Below, one piece after another: positions 43,644 through 54,280 of a DNA stretch of 64,000 nucleotides. The translations under genes were made by a program, and so were the position numbers. Under the pieces are notes generated by a model that saw only the letters and a program-made list of their open reading frames with translations, made no database searches and was not told the DNA's origin. Every line of letters starts with the position of its first letter. Within the stretch, counting starts at the first letter, position 1. Origin of the DNA: Salipiger mangrovisoli (GTDB lineage: Bacteria; Pseudomonadota; Alphaproteobacteria; Rhodobacterales; Rhodobacteraceae); assembly GCF_015223355.1 (NCBI RefSeq), contig NZ_JADFFK010000009.1, forward strand, positions 1-64,000, read 5' to 3'.

Positions 43644-45707
43644 GTGCGAAACCCCAGCTACGATATCCTTTTCGAACCCGCCAAGATCGGCCCGCTCACC
43701 GCGAAGAACCGGTTCTACCAAGTGCCGCATTGCAACGGCGGCGGCTACCGCGATCCGTCGGCCGTGGCGGCGATGCGCGGCATCAAGGCCGAGGGTGGCT
43801 GGGGCGTTATCTTCACCGAGCAGACCGAGATGCACCACACCTCGGAGATCACCCCGTTCATCGAGCTGCGCCTCTGGGACGACGCCGACATCCCCGCCCT
43901 GCGCCGCATGTCCGACGCGATGAAGACCAGGGGGGCGCTGGCGGGCATCCAGCTGGCCTATTCCGGGATCAACGGGCCGAACCTCTACACCAAGGAAGTG
44001 CCGCTCGCGCCGTCGGCGCTGCCGATCCGCACCTTCACCAACGACCCGGTGCAGGCCCGCGCGATGGACAAGACCGACATCCGCAACCTGCGCCGCTGGT
44101 TCGTCAACGCCGCGAAACGTTCCAAGCTGGCGGGCTTCGATCTGATCTGCCTCTACGGCGCGCATGGCTTCGGCATCTTCCAGCACTTCCTGTCGCGCGC
44201 CACCAACCAGCGCTCGGATGAATACGGCGGCTCGCTGGAGAACCGCGCCCGCTTCGTCAACGAGGTGATCGCCGACATGCGCGACGCCGTGGGCGACACC
44301 ATGGGCATCACCCTGCGCGTCAGCCTCGACGAGACCATCGGCCAGCTCGGTTTCTCCAACGCCGAGGTGCGCGAGTTCATCGAGATGAACGCAGACCTGC
44401 CGGACCTCTGGGACCTGGCGCAGGGCACCTGGGAGGATTGCTCGGGTCCGTCGCGCTTCAAGGAAGAGGCGGCGCAGGAGGTGCTGGTCAACGGCATCCG
44501 CGAGCTGACCTCGAAGCCGGTGGTCGGCGTCGGCCGCTTCACCTCGCCAGACGTCATGGCGCGGCTGGTGAAGCAGGGCGTGCTCGACTTCATCGGCTGC
44601 GCCCGCCCGTCGATCGCCGACCCCTTCCTGCCCAAGAAGATCGAGGAAGGCCGCATCGAGGACATCCGCGAGTGCATCGGCTGCAACATCTGCATCACCG
44701 GCGACATGACCATGTCGATCAGCCGTTGCACGCAGAACCCGACCTTCATGGAAGAATGGCGCAAGGGCTGGCACCCCGAGAAGATGAACACCAAGGGCGA
44801 CAGCTCGAACGTGCTCATCGTCGGCGGCGGCCCCGCCGGTCTCGAAGCGGCGCGGGCGCTCAGCCTGCGCGGCTATGACGTGGCGCTGGCCGAGGCGGGC
44901 ACCGAGCTGGGCGGCCGCGTCGCGCGCGAGCGCCTGCTGCCGGGGCTGTCCGCCTGGGGCCGCGTGGCCGACTACCGCACCTACCAGCTGTCGCAGCGGC
45001 CCAATGCCGAAACCTATCTCGACAGCCGCCTGTCGGCGCAGGACATCCTAGAGTTCGGCTTCGAGAACGTCTGCATCGCCACCGGATCGCACTGGCGCGC
45101 CGATGGCGTGTCGCGCCAGCACGTGGTGCCGATGCCCGCCGATCCGGCCATGCCGGTGTTCACGCCAGACGACATCATGGCGGGCAAGCTGCCCAAGGGC
45201 GAGGTCGTGCTCTTCGACGACGATCACTACTACATGGGCGGCGTCATCGCCGAGCTGCTGGCCAAGGCGGGCTGCACCGTCACCTTCGTCACGCCGTCGG
45301 CCTACGTCTCGGACTGGACGCTGAACACGCTCGAACAGGCGGCGATCCACCGCCGTCTCGTCGAGGCGGGCGTGAAGATCGTGCTCAACACCGGCATCGC
45401 CGAACTGAAGGCGGGCGAGGTGGTGACCGACTGCACCTACACCGGGCAGACCTCGGCCATCGGCTGCGACGCCGTGGTTATGGTCGCCTCGCGCATCTCC
45501 GACGATGCGCTCTATCACGAGCTGAAGGCGCGCGAGGCCGATTGGGCCGACGCCGGCATCAGGTCGGTCAAGCTGATCGGCGATGCCGCCGCGCCGGGCC
45601 CGATCGCCTGGGCCACCTACGCCGGCCACCGCTACGCCCGCGAGCTCGACATGCCCGACATCGGCGACGCGCTGCCGTTCCGCCGCGAGGTCACGCAGCT
45701 CGCCTAA
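43644..45707 (+). CDS. TMADH-like FMN/4Fe-4S/FAD oxidoreductase
   Basis: The 687-residue protein has the trimethylamine/dimethylamine dehydrogenase layout. An N-terminal old-yellow-enzyme barrel (about 1-340; [29 protein letters not shown]) is followed by a 4Fe-4S loop ECIGCNICI...C (about 347-365) and two dinucleotide folds starting [18 protein letters not shown]. Relatives demethylate or deaminate tri-, di- or N-methylated amines, such as N-methylproline and dimethylglycine. The start codon at 43644 reads GTG. The Pot-type transporter genes follow by 58 bp, so substrate import and oxidation look co-expressed. Confidence 0.88.
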   Translation: MRNPSYDILFEPAKIGPLTAKNRFYQVPHCNGGGYRDPSAVAAMRGIKAEGGWGVIFTEQTEMHHTSEITPFIELRLWDDADIPALRRMSDAMKTRGALAGIQLAYSGINGPNLYTKEVPLAPSALPIRTFTNDPVQARAMDKTDIRNLRRWFVNAAKRSKLAGFDLICLYGAHGFGIFQHFLSRATNQRSDEYGGSLENRARFVNEVIADMRDAVGDTMGITLRVSLDETIGQLGFSNAEVREFIEMNADLPDLWDLAQGTWEDCSGPSRFKEEAAQEVLVNGIRELTSKPVVGVGRFTSPDVMARLVKQGVLDFIGCARPSIADPFLPKKIEEGRIEDIRECIGCNICITGDMTMSISRCTQNPTFMEEWRKGWHPEKMNTKGDSSNVLIVGGGPAGLEAARALSLRGYDVALAEAGTELGGRVARERLLPGLSAWGRVADYRTYQLSQRPNAETYLDSRLSAQDILEFGFENVCIATGSHWRADGVSRQHVVPMPADPAMPVFTPDDIMAGKLPKGEVVLFDDDHYYMGGVIAELLAKAGCTVTFVTPSAYVSDWTLNTLEQAAIHRRLVEAGVKIVLNTGIAELKAGEVVTDCTYTGQTSAIGCDAVVMVASRISDDALYHELKAREADWADAGIRSVKLIGDAAAPGPIAWATYAGHRYARELDMPDIGDALPFRREVTQLA

Positions 45708-45765
45708 CCCCCGTCCGGCGCCGGAGGGGAGGCCGGCGCCGGGCCCCAGCAACAGGGATCTCACC

Positions 45766-46839
45766 ATGACACGCGGAAAGGCCGTAGAAGTCTTCAACGT
45801 CTCGAAACGCTTCGGCGACTACCAGGCGCTCGACCACGTCGATTTCACCATCCAGGAGAACGAGTTCTTCACCCTGCTTGGCCCCTCGGGCTGCGGCAAG
45901 ACAACGCTGCTGCGGATGATCGCCGGCTTCGAGACGCCCTCCGAGGGTGCCATCGTGCTGTTTGGGCAGGAGATCGACCGCCTGCCCGCGCACAAGCGGC
46001 ACGTGAACACGGTGTTCCAGAGCTACGCGCTCTTTCCGCACATGACGCTGGCGCAGAACATCGCCTTCGGGCTGGAGAACCTCGGCTGGGACAAGCCGCG
46101 CCGCGAGGTCCGCGTCGCCGAGATGCTCGAGCTGGTACATATGACCGCCTTCGCCAGCCGCCGCCCCGACCAGCTCTCGGGCGGTCAGCGCCAGCGCATC
46201 GCGCTGGCACGCGCGCTCGCCCCCGAGCCCAAGGTGCTGCTGCTCGACGAGCCGCTTTCGGCGCTCGACCTGAAGCTGCGGCAAGCCATGCGGGATGAGT
46301 TGCGCGCGCTTCAGCGCCAGACCGGCATCACCTTCATCTTCGTCACCCACGACCAGAAAGAGGCGCTCGACATGTCCGACCGCATCTGCGTGCTGGGCCA
46401 GGGTCGGGTGCAGCAGATCGGCACCCCCGCCGAGATCTACGAGGAGCCGGAGAACCGTTTCGTCGCCGACTTCATCGGCGAGACCAACTTCCTCGACGCC
46501 GAGGTGATCGCGCTCGACGGTGCCCGCGCCCGCATCCGCACCCCGCTGGGGCTGGAGTTCGACGCGGCGCAGAAGGGTCTGTCCGGCCCGGGCCCGGCGA
46601 CCCTGTCGCTGCGCCCCGAGAAGATCGGCCTGCAGGAGCAGGCCACGGGCAACGTGCTGACCGGCACCATCCGGTCGCGCAACTACATGGGCGGCTACAC
46701 GCATTTCGTCGTCGAGACCGGCGGTGCCTCGCTGCGCGTCTCGCGCCGCAACGCGGTCAGCCAGGCGGAAAGCTACGCCGTCGGGCAGGAAGTCCGGCTC
46801 GGCTTCCGCGACGAGTCGGTCCGGGTTCTGGCGCGATGA
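45766..46839 (+). CDS. potA: Polyamine-type ABC transporter ATPase, PotA-like
   Basis: The 357-residue ATPase has Walker A GPSGCGKT (about 38-45), signature [15 protein letters not shown], Walker [13 protein letters not shown] and the C-terminal TOBE domain (about 290-350), as in PotA/PotG. It is the motor of the importer encoded by the next genes. The ATG at 45766 follows AGGGATC. It overlaps the next permease gene by ATGA. PotA-like assignment means family; the cargo could be a polyamine, an opine or another amine. Confidence 0.9.
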   Translation: MTRGKAVEVFNVSKRFGDYQALDHVDFTIQENEFFTLLGPSGCGKTTLLRMIAGFETPSEGAIVLFGQEIDRLPAHKRHVNTVFQSYALFPHMTLAQNIAFGLENLGWDKPRREVRVAEMLELVHMTAFASRRPDQLSGGQRQRIALARALAPEPKVLLLDEPLSALDLKLRQAMRDELRALQRQTGITFIFVTHDQKEALDMSDRICVLGQGRVQQIGTPAEIYEEPENRFVADFIGETNFLDAEVIALDGARARIRTPLGLEFDAAQKGLSGPGPATLSLRPEKIGLQEQATGNVLTGTIRSRNYMGGYTHFVVETGGASLRVSRRNAVSQAESYAVGQEVRLGFRDESVRVLAR

Positions 46840-47699
46840 GGGGCGCGCGCATCTGGGGGCTTGTCCCTGCCTGGGTGCTGATGCTGGCGACGCTGATGGT
46901 GCCGCTGCTGATCGTCGCTGCCGTTTCAGTGGCCGAGCGCGGCTCCTACGGCGGCTTTGCCTGGGATTTCAATCCGCTGTCCTACCGCGAGATCCTGTTC
47001 AGCGAGGATTGGGACGGCAACCTGGTCTTCGACCCGAAGTACCTGGCGATCATCGGGCGCACCCTGCTCTTGGCCGGGGCCACCACGCTGATCTGCATGG
47101 CGCTGGCGCTGCCCGTGGCCTACGTGATCGCCACCCGCCCGCCGAAGACCAAGGCGCTGCTGATCTACCTCGTGACCCTGCCCTTCTGGGTGTCGATGAT
47201 CGTGCGCGTCTACGCCTGGCTGATCATCCTCGGGAGCGAGGGCTTCGTCGGCCGCTTCTGGCACTGGATCGGCGGCGAGGGCACATTGCTCTTCACTCCC
47301 GGCGCGATGCTGGTCGGCATGGTCTACAGCTACATCCCGCTGATGGTGCTGCCGGTCTTCGCCGCGATCGAGAAGCTTGACCCGGCGCTGCTCGAGGCGG
47401 GCGCCGACCTCTACGGCAGCCGCTGGACCACGGCGCGCCGGGTGATCCTGCCGCTGACATGGCCCGGCCTCGCCGCCGGGGCGGTGCTGGTCTTCGTGCC
47501 GGCGCTCGGCACGGTGCTGGAGCCGATGCTGCTCGGCGGCGGCAAGCAGATGATGATGGGCACGCTGATCCAGACCCAGTTCGGCGGCGCGCGCAACTGG
47601 CCCTTCGGGGCGGCTGTGGCGCTTGTCCTGATGGCGATGGTGGTCATCGTTCTGGTGATCAACGCGCGCAGGTCGATACGCAAGGAGGCCCGCGCATGA
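46836..47699 (+). CDS. potB: ABC transporter permease, PotB-like
   Basis: The 287-residue permease has six hydrophobic helices and the EAA coupling loop ([20 protein letters not shown], about 188-207). It forms half of the channel. It is coupled by a 4-bp overlap to the ATPase gene before and to the PotC-like gene after. Confidence 0.9.
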   Translation: MRGARIWGLVPAWVLMLATLMVPLLIVAAVSVAERGSYGGFAWDFNPLSYREILFSEDWDGNLVFDPKYLAIIGRTLLLAGATTLICMALALPVAYVIATRPPKTKALLIYLVTLPFWVSMIVRVYAWLIILGSEGFVGRFWHWIGGEGTLLFTPGAMLVGMVYSYIPLMVLPVFAAIEKLDPALLEAGADLYGSRWTTARRVILPLTWPGLAAGAVLVFVPALGTVLEPMLLGGGKQMMMGTLIQTQFGGARNWPFGAAVALVLMAMVVIVLVINARRSIRKEARA

Positions 47700-48496
47700 G
47701 CACCGCACACAACGTTCGACATTACCCCGGCGCAGGGCTTGTCACCTGGGTCTTCTTCCTCTGGCTCTATGCCCCCATCGCCGTGGTGATCTGGCTCTCG
47801 TTCAACGAGAACCGCCTTGTCTCGGTCTGGACCGGCTTTTCCATGAAATGGTACGAGGCCGCGCTGTCGAACCGCGCGCTGCTCGATGCGCTGCGCGTGT
47901 CGCTGACCGTCGCCGTGGTCGCCACCACCATCGCCACGCTGGTCGCGCTTTCGGCCGCGATGGTCCTCAGCCGCAACGAGACGATGCGCTTCCGCCGCCT
48001 GTCAGAGACGGTGGTCAACCTGCCGCTGCTGCTGCCCGAGATCGTCGTTGCCGTGGCCTCGCTGATCCTCTTCTCGCAGCTGGGCTTTTCCAACGGCATG
48101 GCGCGGCTGATCGTGGCGCATTCGGCCTTCTGCACGCCGTTTGCCTTCCTGCCGATCCGCGCCCGGATGCAGGGCATGAGCCGCGACTACGAGGAGGCCG
48201 CCAAGGACCTCTACGCCGCGCCCTTCACCGCCTTCCGCCGGGTGACGCTGCCGCTGATCCTGCCCGGCGTCTTCGCCGGGGCGATGCTGGCCTTCGTGAT
48301 CTCGATGGACGATTTCATCACCTCGAACCTGCTCGCCACCGGCGGCACCACCACGCTGCCGGTCTACATCTTCGGCCTGATCAAGCAGGGCACCACGCCC
48401 GAGCTCAACGCGATCTCGACGCTGCTGATCTTCGCCTCGCTCATCATCGCGACCTTCGCGCTGGTCCTCTCGGCCCGGTCGATGCGGCGCGGCTGA
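47696..48496 (+). CDS. potC: ABC transporter permease, PotC-like
   Basis: The 266-residue second permease has six helices and the EAA loop EEAAKDLYAAPFTAFRRVTL (about 165-184). ATG 47696 overlaps the potB-like stop by 4 bp and has AAGGAGG upstream; the longer open frame is not needed. The ISMDDFI segment after the EAA loop is typical for polyamine and opine permeases. Confidence 0.9.
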   Translation: MSTAHNVRHYPGAGLVTWVFFLWLYAPIAVVIWLSFNENRLVSVWTGFSMKWYEAALSNRALLDALRVSLTVAVVATTIATLVALSAAMVLSRNETMRFRRLSETVVNLPLLLPEIVVAVASLILFSQLGFSNGMARLIVAHSAFCTPFAFLPIRARMQGMSRDYEEAAKDLYAAPFTAFRRVTLPLILPGVFAGAMLAFVISMDDFITSNLLATGGTTTLPVYIFGLIKQGTTPELNAISTLLIFASLIIATFALVLSARSMRRG

Positions 48497-48531
48497 TACC
48501 ACCGAACAAAAAACCAACAGGAGAGACATCC

Positions 48532-49551
48532 ATGAACCTCAAGACCATGCTTGGCGCGGCCACCGCCATCGCGCTGGCCCTGCCCGCCTACGCAGAGGGC
48601 ACGCTCAACCTCTACACATGGTCCGACTCCATCGCCCCCGAGCTGATCGAGAAGTTCGAGGCGCAGACCGGCACGACCATCAACACCGATGGCTTCCAGT
48701 CCAACGAGGACGCGCTGACCAAGCTGCAGGCGGGCTCGTCGGGCTATGACATCGTCACCCCCTCGCAGCACTTCGTGAAGATCGTGATCGACGAGGGGCT
48801 GCTCGAGGACATCGGTGCCAAGGACCTCGCCGCCTACGCGCAGGTGGACGACAAGTGGAAGGGCCAGTGGTGGGATCCCGAGAACGCCTACTCGATCCCC
48901 CTCGCCTACGGCACCGCCGGCTTTGCCGTGAACCGCGACGTCTATGAAGGCCCGGTCGACAGCTGGGAGGTCTACTTCACCCCGCCAGCCGACCTGAAGG
49001 GCAAGGTCGCCTCGCTGTCCTACCCGGACGAGGTCGTGGGGGCTGCGCAGCTCTACCTCGGCGTGCCCTTCTGCTCCGAGGACAAGGCCGAGATGAAGAA
49101 GGTCTACGACCTGCTCATGGCGCAGAAGCCCGACGTGGCGGCCTACAGCTCGGACAACATCGAGAACCGCCTCGGCACCGCCGAGGTCGGCGCGCACTTC
49201 TGGTGGGACGGCAACGTGCTGAAGACCCGCAACGACGGCGCGAACATCGTCTACGCCGAGCCCAAGGAAGGCCTCGTCGGCTGGCTCGACAGCTTCGTGG
49301 TGCCGAAGGGCGCGGCCAACGTCGAGGGCGCGAAGCAGTTCATCGACTTCATGTCGGAGGAAGAGAATGCGACCATTCAGTACAACTACTACGCGCATTC
49401 CTCGCCGGTGAAGCTGGACCTGACCAAGGCCAAGTACACCCCCGAGAACGCCCCCGAGCTCTTCCCGACCGTGCCGGTCGAATTCTCCAAGGCCTGCTCA
49501 CCCGCCGCGCAGGATCTGGTGACCAAGGTCTGGACCGACCTGCTGCGGTAA
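48532..49551 (+). CDS. potD: Periplasmic binding protein, PotD/PotF-like
   Basis: The 339-residue protein starts with a signal peptide ending near LPAYA (residue 21), then GTLNLYTWSDSIAPELIEKF, the usual opening of PotD/PotF proteins. The blocks SGYDIVTPSQHFVKI and NAYSIPLAYGTAGFAVN line the ligand pocket; W and D residues typical of amine binding are visible (YTWSD, WWDGN). GGAGAGA precedes the ATG. It determines the cargo of the importer; the neighbouring amine oxidoreductases indicate an amine. Confidence 0.9.
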   Translation: MNLKTMLGAATAIALALPAYAEGTLNLYTWSDSIAPELIEKFEAQTGTTINTDGFQSNEDALTKLQAGSSGYDIVTPSQHFVKIVIDEGLLEDIGAKDLAAYAQVDDKWKGQWWDPENAYSIPLAYGTAGFAVNRDVYEGPVDSWEVYFTPPADLKGKVASLSYPDEVVGAAQLYLGVPFCSEDKAEMKKVYDLLMAQKPDVAAYSSDNIENRLGTAEVGAHFWWDGNVLKTRNDGANIVYAEPKEGLVGWLDSFVVPKGAANVEGAKQFIDFMSEEENATIQYNYYAHSSPVKLDLTKAKYTPENAPELFPTVPVEFSKACSPAAQDLVTKVWTDLLR

Positions 49552-49572
49552 GCGCAGCGCCCGCAAGTTCCC

Positions 49573-49601
49573 CGCCCGGCCGGACCCGCTCTGGCCGGGC
49601 G
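49573..49601 (+). terminator. Hairpin after the transporter genes
   Basis: Perfect arms CGCCCGGCC / GGCCGGGCG with an 11-base loop, 22 bp after the binding-protein stop. There is no T-tract; it may stabilise the mRNA of the highly needed binding protein or reduce read-through into the amidohydrolase gene. Confidence 0.5.
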
Positions 49602-49629
49602 CCTCCCATTGATCGAAAGACCCGATGCC

Positions 49630-51288
49630 ATGCCCCGGACCAGCCCCCAGACGATCGAGATCCACAACGCCCGCGACATCTACAGCCAGCAGCCGGTCTC
49701 GCTGCGGCTGAAGGACGGGGTGATCGACTGGATCGGCACGCCGGGTGACATGCCCGACGCTACCGGCAACGCGCGGCGCATCGAGGCCGACGGCCTCTGG
49801 GTCTCGCCTGGCCTCTGCGACAGCCACCTGCACCTTTTCACCGGCGGCATCACCCTCACCCAGCTGAACCTCTTCGGCCTCGACAACCGTGCGGACTTTG
49901 CCACCGCGCTTGGCGACTACCGCAAGGGCCGCGAGGACGACCCGCTGCTCTGCGCCATCTCGGCCAACTACGAGATCCTCGGCCCCGGCACCCGCCCCGA
50001 CCGCCACGCGCTCGACGCGCTGCTGCCGGACCAGCCGCTGGTGATCTACGCCGTCGATCTGCACACCTCCTGGGCCAACACCGCCGCGCTCGCCGCCGCC
50101 GGGCTGATGGACCACGTTCCCGAGGTGAAGAACGCCGAGATCGTGCTCGGGCCGGATGGCAAGCCCAATGGCGAGCTGCGCGAGGGCAACGCGATGCGCC
50201 TCGTCGGCAAGCTCTCGGCCAACGGCGGGCGCGACAATGCCGCCATGGCCGGTGACGAGCCCGGCCCGGTGACCGAGGCCGAGCGCGCCGCCGACAAGGC
50301 CGCGCTCGCCGCCGCCCTGCAGGCCTGCGCCGCCTATGGCATCACCACCGGCGTCAACATGGACGGCAACCTCTATCAGGCCGAGCTGCTGTCGGAGATG
50401 GAGCGCGACGGCGAACTGCCGACCCGCGTCTCGCTGGCCATGCGCCTGTCGCCTGCACATGACGCGGCGCGCATCGCCGAGCTGATCGAGGCCGCCACCC
50501 GGCAGGGCTCGGACAAGCTGTCCTTCGGCCGCATCAAGATGTTCCTCGACGGCGTCTTCGACACATGGACGGCATATCGCACCGACGACTACCCTGACCG
50601 CGCCGGCTTCCGCAGCGAACCGCTCTTTACCCCCGAGCGGTTCGAGGCGATCTGCAAGGCCGCCGACGCGAAGGGTCTGCAAATCCAGGTGCATTGCGTC
50701 GGCGATGCGGCGGTGAAGACCGCGCTCGACGGCTACGAGGCGGCGCGCGCCGCCAATGGCCCGCGCGATGCGCGCCACCGGGTCGAGCATATCGACATGC
50801 TGCACCCGGACGATCTGGCCCGTTTCGCCGCGCTCGACGTGGTCGCCTCGATGCAGCCGGTGCACCCGCCGGGCTCCAGCGGCCTGCCGCTCGAGCCGAC
50901 CGTCTCGATCATGGGCCGCGACCGCTGGAAGGACACCTTCCCCTGGAAGGCCCTAAGGGACGCTGGTGCCAGGCTCGCCTTCGGCACCGACTGGCCGACC
51001 GCGCCGCTCTCGCCGTTCAACGCCATCCATTCGGCGCTGGCGCGCCAGCCCTGGGCCGAGGATGTCCCCGACCAGCGCCTCCCCTTCGAGGCGGTGATCG
51101 ACGCCTATACCTCGGGCGGCGCTTACGCGCTCTTTGCCGAGGCGTCGCGCGGAAAGCTGGAGGCGGGCATGGCGGCGGATGTGGTGCTGCTGGAGGGCGA
51201 TCCCCGCGACCTGCTCGGCAGCGACAGGGCCTGCCGCGCCCATACCACCGTCTGCGACGGGCAGATCGTCTACGAGGCAGAGGCATGA
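49630..51288 (+). CDS. YtcJ-like metal-dependent amidohydrolase
   Basis: The 552-residue protein is an amidohydrolase-superfamily barrel: metal motif SHLHLF (about 60), a possible carboxylated or bridging residue in the FGRIKMFLDG strand, then IQVHCVGDAA and HRVEHID histidines, and GTDWPTAP with the catalytic aspartate. YtcJ-type enzymes hydrolyse amide or formyl bonds in varied small molecules. ATG 49630 was chosen over the TTG at 49609. Its TGA overlaps the start of the M20 gene, so the two hydrolases form a pair, probably removing acyl groups from the locus substrate. Confidence 0.87.
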   Translation: MPRTSPQTIEIHNARDIYSQQPVSLRLKDGVIDWIGTPGDMPDATGNARRIEADGLWVSPGLCDSHLHLFTGGITLTQLNLFGLDNRADFATALGDYRKGREDDPLLCAISANYEILGPGTRPDRHALDALLPDQPLVIYAVDLHTSWANTAALAAAGLMDHVPEVKNAEIVLGPDGKPNGELREGNAMRLVGKLSANGGRDNAAMAGDEPGPVTEAERAADKAALAAALQACAAYGITTGVNMDGNLYQAELLSEMERDGELPTRVSLAMRLSPAHDAARIAELIEAATRQGSDKLSFGRIKMFLDGVFDTWTAYRTDDYPDRAGFRSEPLFTPERFEAICKAADAKGLQIQVHCVGDAAVKTALDGYEAARAANGPRDARHRVEHIDMLHPDDLARFAALDVVASMQPVHPPGSSGLPLEPTVSIMGRDRWKDTFPWKALRDAGARLAFGTDWPTAPLSPFNAIHSALARQPWAEDVPDQRLPFEAVIDAYTSGGAYALFAEASRGKLEAGMAADVVLLEGDPRDLLGSDRACRAHTTVCDGQIVYEAEA

Positions 51289-52391
51289 TGCCGCCCCGCG
51301 TCGAAGAGCTGCTCGCCCGGCTCGTCGCCTTCCCCACGGTTTCGGCCAGATCAAACCTCGCGCTGATCGACTGGGTGCAGGAATTTCTGAAAGACGCGGG
51401 GTTCTCCGTCATTCGGATCGCCGCAGGGGACGCGCCCAAGGCCGGGCTGCTGGCGAAGTTCGGCGCGGGAGACGGCGGCACGCTGCTCTCGGCCCACAGC
51501 GACGTGGTGCCGACCGAGGGGCAGCAGTGGTCCGTCGATCCCTTTGCCCTCACCCCGCGCGGCGACCGGCTGCACGGGCGCGGCACCACGGACATGAAGG
51601 GCTTCGTCGCCTGCGTGCTCGCATTGGCGGAGAGCTTCCGCGACACTCCCCCGGCGCGCCCGGTCAGCATCGCGCTCAGCTGGGACGAGGAAGTGGGCTG
51701 CCGCGGCATCCCGCAGATGATCGACCACGTCATCCCGGTGCTCGGCAAACCCGACCTCTGCGTCGTCGGCGAGCCGACCCTGATGCGCCTCGCCGTGGGA
51801 CACAAGGGCAAGGCCAGCTACCGCGCCAGCTGCCACGGCGAGCCCGGCCATTCCGCCATGGCGCCGCGCTTCACCAACGCGCTGCACCTCGCCGCCGATC
51901 TGATCACCGCGTTGCGCAGGGAATAGGCGCGTCTGCTCGCCGAGGGAGCCCAGGACGTCGCCTATGACATTGCCTGCTCGACGGTACACGCCGGCAGGAT
52001 GCAGGGCGGCGTCGCGCTGAACATCGTGCCCGAGCGCGCCGAGGTCGATTTCGAGATCCGCCACCTCGCGGTGGAAGCGCCGCAAGACATCCTTCGGCGC
52101 ATCCGCGCCGGACTGCCCGAGGGTATCGGGATCGCGGAGGTCAGCGCCTATCCCGGCCTCGACGCCGACCCGGCCCGGCCCGCGATCCGACGCCTTGCCG
52201 CGCTGCTGCCCGAGCCCGCGCCGGTCAAGGTGTCCTACGGCACCGAGGCAGGCTTCTTCGCCGCGCTCGACATTGCCACCGTGGTCTGCGGGCCGGGCAC
52301 CATGGACGACGGCCATCAGCCCGACGAGTCGATCGCGCGCGACCAGCTCGCGCTCTGCTCCGATGTCCTGGCCCGCCTGGTCCGCAGCTGA
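51285..52391 (+). pseudogene. M20 deacylase (ArgE-like) with in-frame amber stop
   Basis: The full frame would encode a 368-residue zinc deacylase like acetylornithine deacetylase. The metal residues are intact: SAHSDVVP, RGTTDMKG, SWDEEVG and, near the end, GTMDDGHQPDE. However, codon 214 (51924-51926) is TAG, and the same frame continues without any other disruption through the dimerisation domain to TGA at 52391. One base change (for example from CAG or GAG) explains it. Without suppression the 213-residue product lacks the last metal ligand and should be inactive. It begins by ATGA overlap with the amidohydrolase gene. Confidence 0.9.
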
Positions 52392-52413
52392 CCGCCCCGC
52401 GCGCGCAGGAAAA

Positions 52414-52443
52414 GGGCCGGTCACGGACCTCCGCGACCGGCCC
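52414..52443 (-). terminator. Terminator of proS
   Basis: Arms GGGCCGGTC / GACCGGCCC are perfect with a 12-base loop. On the minus strand the stem is followed by TTTTCC. It may also end the plus-strand amine operon, which stops 22 bp before it. Confidence 0.7.
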
Positions 52444-52456
52444 TATCTTCTAGGCC

Positions 52457-52509
52457 GAAATATCCCAGGGGTGAATTCGCCGCAGGCGAAGAGGGGGCAG
52501 CGCCCCCTC
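52457..52509 (+). repeat. Dispersed hairpin element, copy at proS 3' end
   Basis: AAATATCCCAGGGG is followed by the stem TTCGCC/GGCGAA (52476-52490) and GAGGGGGC/GCCCCCTC (52491-52509). The order of parts is the same as in the xdhA copy and the 58392 copy. It lies between convergent genes. Confidence 0.7.
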
Positions 52510-52515
52510 GCGCCT

Positions 52516-53862
52516 TCAGGCCTTCGCCACCACGCCGTAGATCTGCGCGATGCGCTCGACCGCGGCCTCGGGCGACAGCTCCTCGCTCTCGCCGGTGCGG
52601 CGCGAGGTCAGCTCGACCACGCCGTTCTTCAGCCCGCGCGGACCGACGGTGATGCGCCACGGCAGGCCGATCAGGTCCATCGTGGCGAACTTGCCACCCG
52701 CGCGCTCGTTGCGGTCGTCGTAGAGCGGCTCCAGCCCCAGCGCGGTGAGCGACTTGTAGAGCGCCTCGCAGGCCGCATCGGCCTCGTCGTCGCCCTGCTT
52801 GAGGTTGACGATGCCGCAATGGAACGGGGTGACGCCCTCGGGCCAGATGATGCCCTTGTCGTCGTGGCTGGCCTCGATGATCGCGCCCAGCAGGCGCGAC
52901 ACGCCGATGCCGTGCGAGCCCATGTGCACCGGCACCTTGTTGCCCTCGTTGTCGACGACGGTGGCGCCCATCGGCTCCGAGTACTTGGTGCCGAAGTAGA
53001 AGATCTGGCCGACCTCGATGCCGCGCGCGGTGCGGCGGCGCTCCTCGGGGACCTCGGCAAAGACCGCCTCGTCGTGGGTCTCGTCGGTGCGGGCGTAGCG
53101 CGAGGTGAACTCCTCGAGCACCGCCTGGCACTGCTCGACCGAGTCGTAGTCGATTTCGCGGTCGCCGAACTTCAGCTCGGTGATCTGGCTGTCATAGAAC
53201 ACCTCGGATTCGCCGGTCTCCGCCAGCACGAGGAACTCGTGGGTGTCGTCGCCGCCGATCGGGCCGCTGTCCGCGCGCATCGGGATCGCCTGCAGGCCCA
53301 TGCGCTCGTAGGTGCGCAGGTAGCTGACGAGGTGACGGTTGTAGGCGTGCAGCGCGTCTTCCTTCGTGAGGTCGAAGTTGTAGCCGTCCTTCATGTAGAA
53401 CTCGCGGCCACGCATCACGCCGAAGCGCGGGCGGATCTCGTCGCGGAACTTCCACTGGATCTGGTAGAGCGTCAGCGGCAGGTCCTTGTAGCTGCCGACG
53501 TGGCTGCGGAAGATGTCGGTGATCAGCTCTTCGGCGGTGGGGGTGAACAGCATGTCGCGATCGTGGCGGTCACGGATGCGCAGCATCTCCTCGCCGTAAT
53601 CGTCGTAACGGCCGGACTCGCGCCACAGGTCCGCCGACTGGATGGTCGGCATCAGCATCGGGATATGGCCCGCGCGCTTCTGCTCCTCGTGGATGATGTC
53701 CTCGATCTTGCGCAGCACCTTGAAGCCGAGCGGCAGCCAGGAATAGATCCCGGCGCTCGATTGCTTGATCATGCCGGCGCGCAGCATGTAGCGGTGCGAG
53801 ACGATCTGCGCCTCGGACGGCGTTTCTTTCAGAACGGGCAGGAAATAACGGCTCAGACGCAT
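52516..53862 (-). CDS. proS: Prolyl-tRNA synthetase
   Basis: Class II aminoacyl-tRNA synthetase that charges tRNA-Pro. The 448 residues show motif 1 around [20 protein letters not shown], motif 2 [20 protein letters not shown] (about 141-160) and motif 3 [14 protein letters not shown], then the anticodon-binding domain. It lacks the roughly 180-residue editing insertion, as expected for the alphaproteobacterial type. Start at 53862 fits the family N-terminus [14 protein letters not shown]. It ends in a hairpin terminator shared with the convergent amine operon. Confidence 0.97.
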   Translation of the reverse strand: MRLSRYFLPVLKETPSEAQIVSHRYMLRAGMIKQSSAGIYSWLPLGFKVLRKIEDIIHEEQKRAGHIPMLMPTIQSADLWRESGRYDDYGEEMLRIRDRHDRDMLFTPTAEELITDIFRSHVGSYKDLPLTLYQIQWKFRDEIRPRFGVMRGREFYMKDGYNFDLTKEDALHAYNRHLVSYLRTYERMGLQAIPMRADSGPIGGDDTHEFLVLAETGESEVFYDSQITELKFGDREIDYDSVEQCQAVLEEFTSRYARTDETHDEAVFAEVPEERRRTARGIEVGQIFYFGTKYSEPMGATVVDNEGNKVPVHMGSHGIGVSRLLGAIIEASHDDKGIIWPEGVTPFHCGIVNLKQGDDEADAACEALYKSLTALGLEPLYDDRNERAGGKFATMDLIGLPWRITVGPRGLKNGVVELTSRRTGESEELSPEAAVERIAQIYGVVAKA

Positions 53863-54025
53863 GCGGGCCTCCCGGAAATTGGCGTTTCGACCGGGTTAGG
53901 CGAAGGGCGCGCCAAGGGCAAGTGCCCAGCGCGGAGACCCTGTCGGAGCCGGCACGGAAGTCCTGCGGTGCGGCACAGCGGCGGGGCGGCGCAACGCGGT
54001 CGGTCGGGGGGATCGGTCCGGGCGC

Positions 54026-54112
54026 TCAGGCGAGGGCGGAATGGGCGTGGGAGGTGAGGATCAGAAACAGCGGCAGGAGGAGAAAGACCCAGATAAAAAG
54101 ACCGCGCAGCAT
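54026..54112 (-). CDS. Small hydrophobic peptide, 28 aa
   Basis: A 28-codon frame starts with MLRGLFIWVFLLLPLFLIL and ends TSHAHSALA plus TGA. It has one hydrophobic helix of about 16 residues with a basic N-terminus, so it is probably an inserted or secreted membrane peptide. The ribosome-binding site GAAGGAG lies at ideal distance (5 bases) before the ATG, much better than at many neighbouring genes. It is divergent from the AI-2E transporter gene. I know no family; it is too short for usual gene finders. Confidence 0.6.
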   Translation of the reverse strand: MLRGLFIWVFLLLPLFLILTSHAHSALA

Positions 54113-54280
54113 GGCCGCTCCTTCACAATCAGACAGAATATTCGTCACTCAAATTCAACGCCGGTCAGTTTGCACCGCCCGGGCCCGCCAATCCAGCACG
54201 GAATCGGCGCAAGAGTGTCTCGGACTTGAAAACAAAGGGCGAAGCGGCGATGTAGGTCTGACGCAAGGAGAAGGATTCCC

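Noticed and set aside
51924-51926. Amber codon as a pyrrolysine site, since methylamine-type enzymes are nearby
   Set aside because: The codon lies outside the metal site of an M20 deacylase, not in a methyltransferase, and no pylT/pylS genes are seen. A nonsense mutation is simpler.
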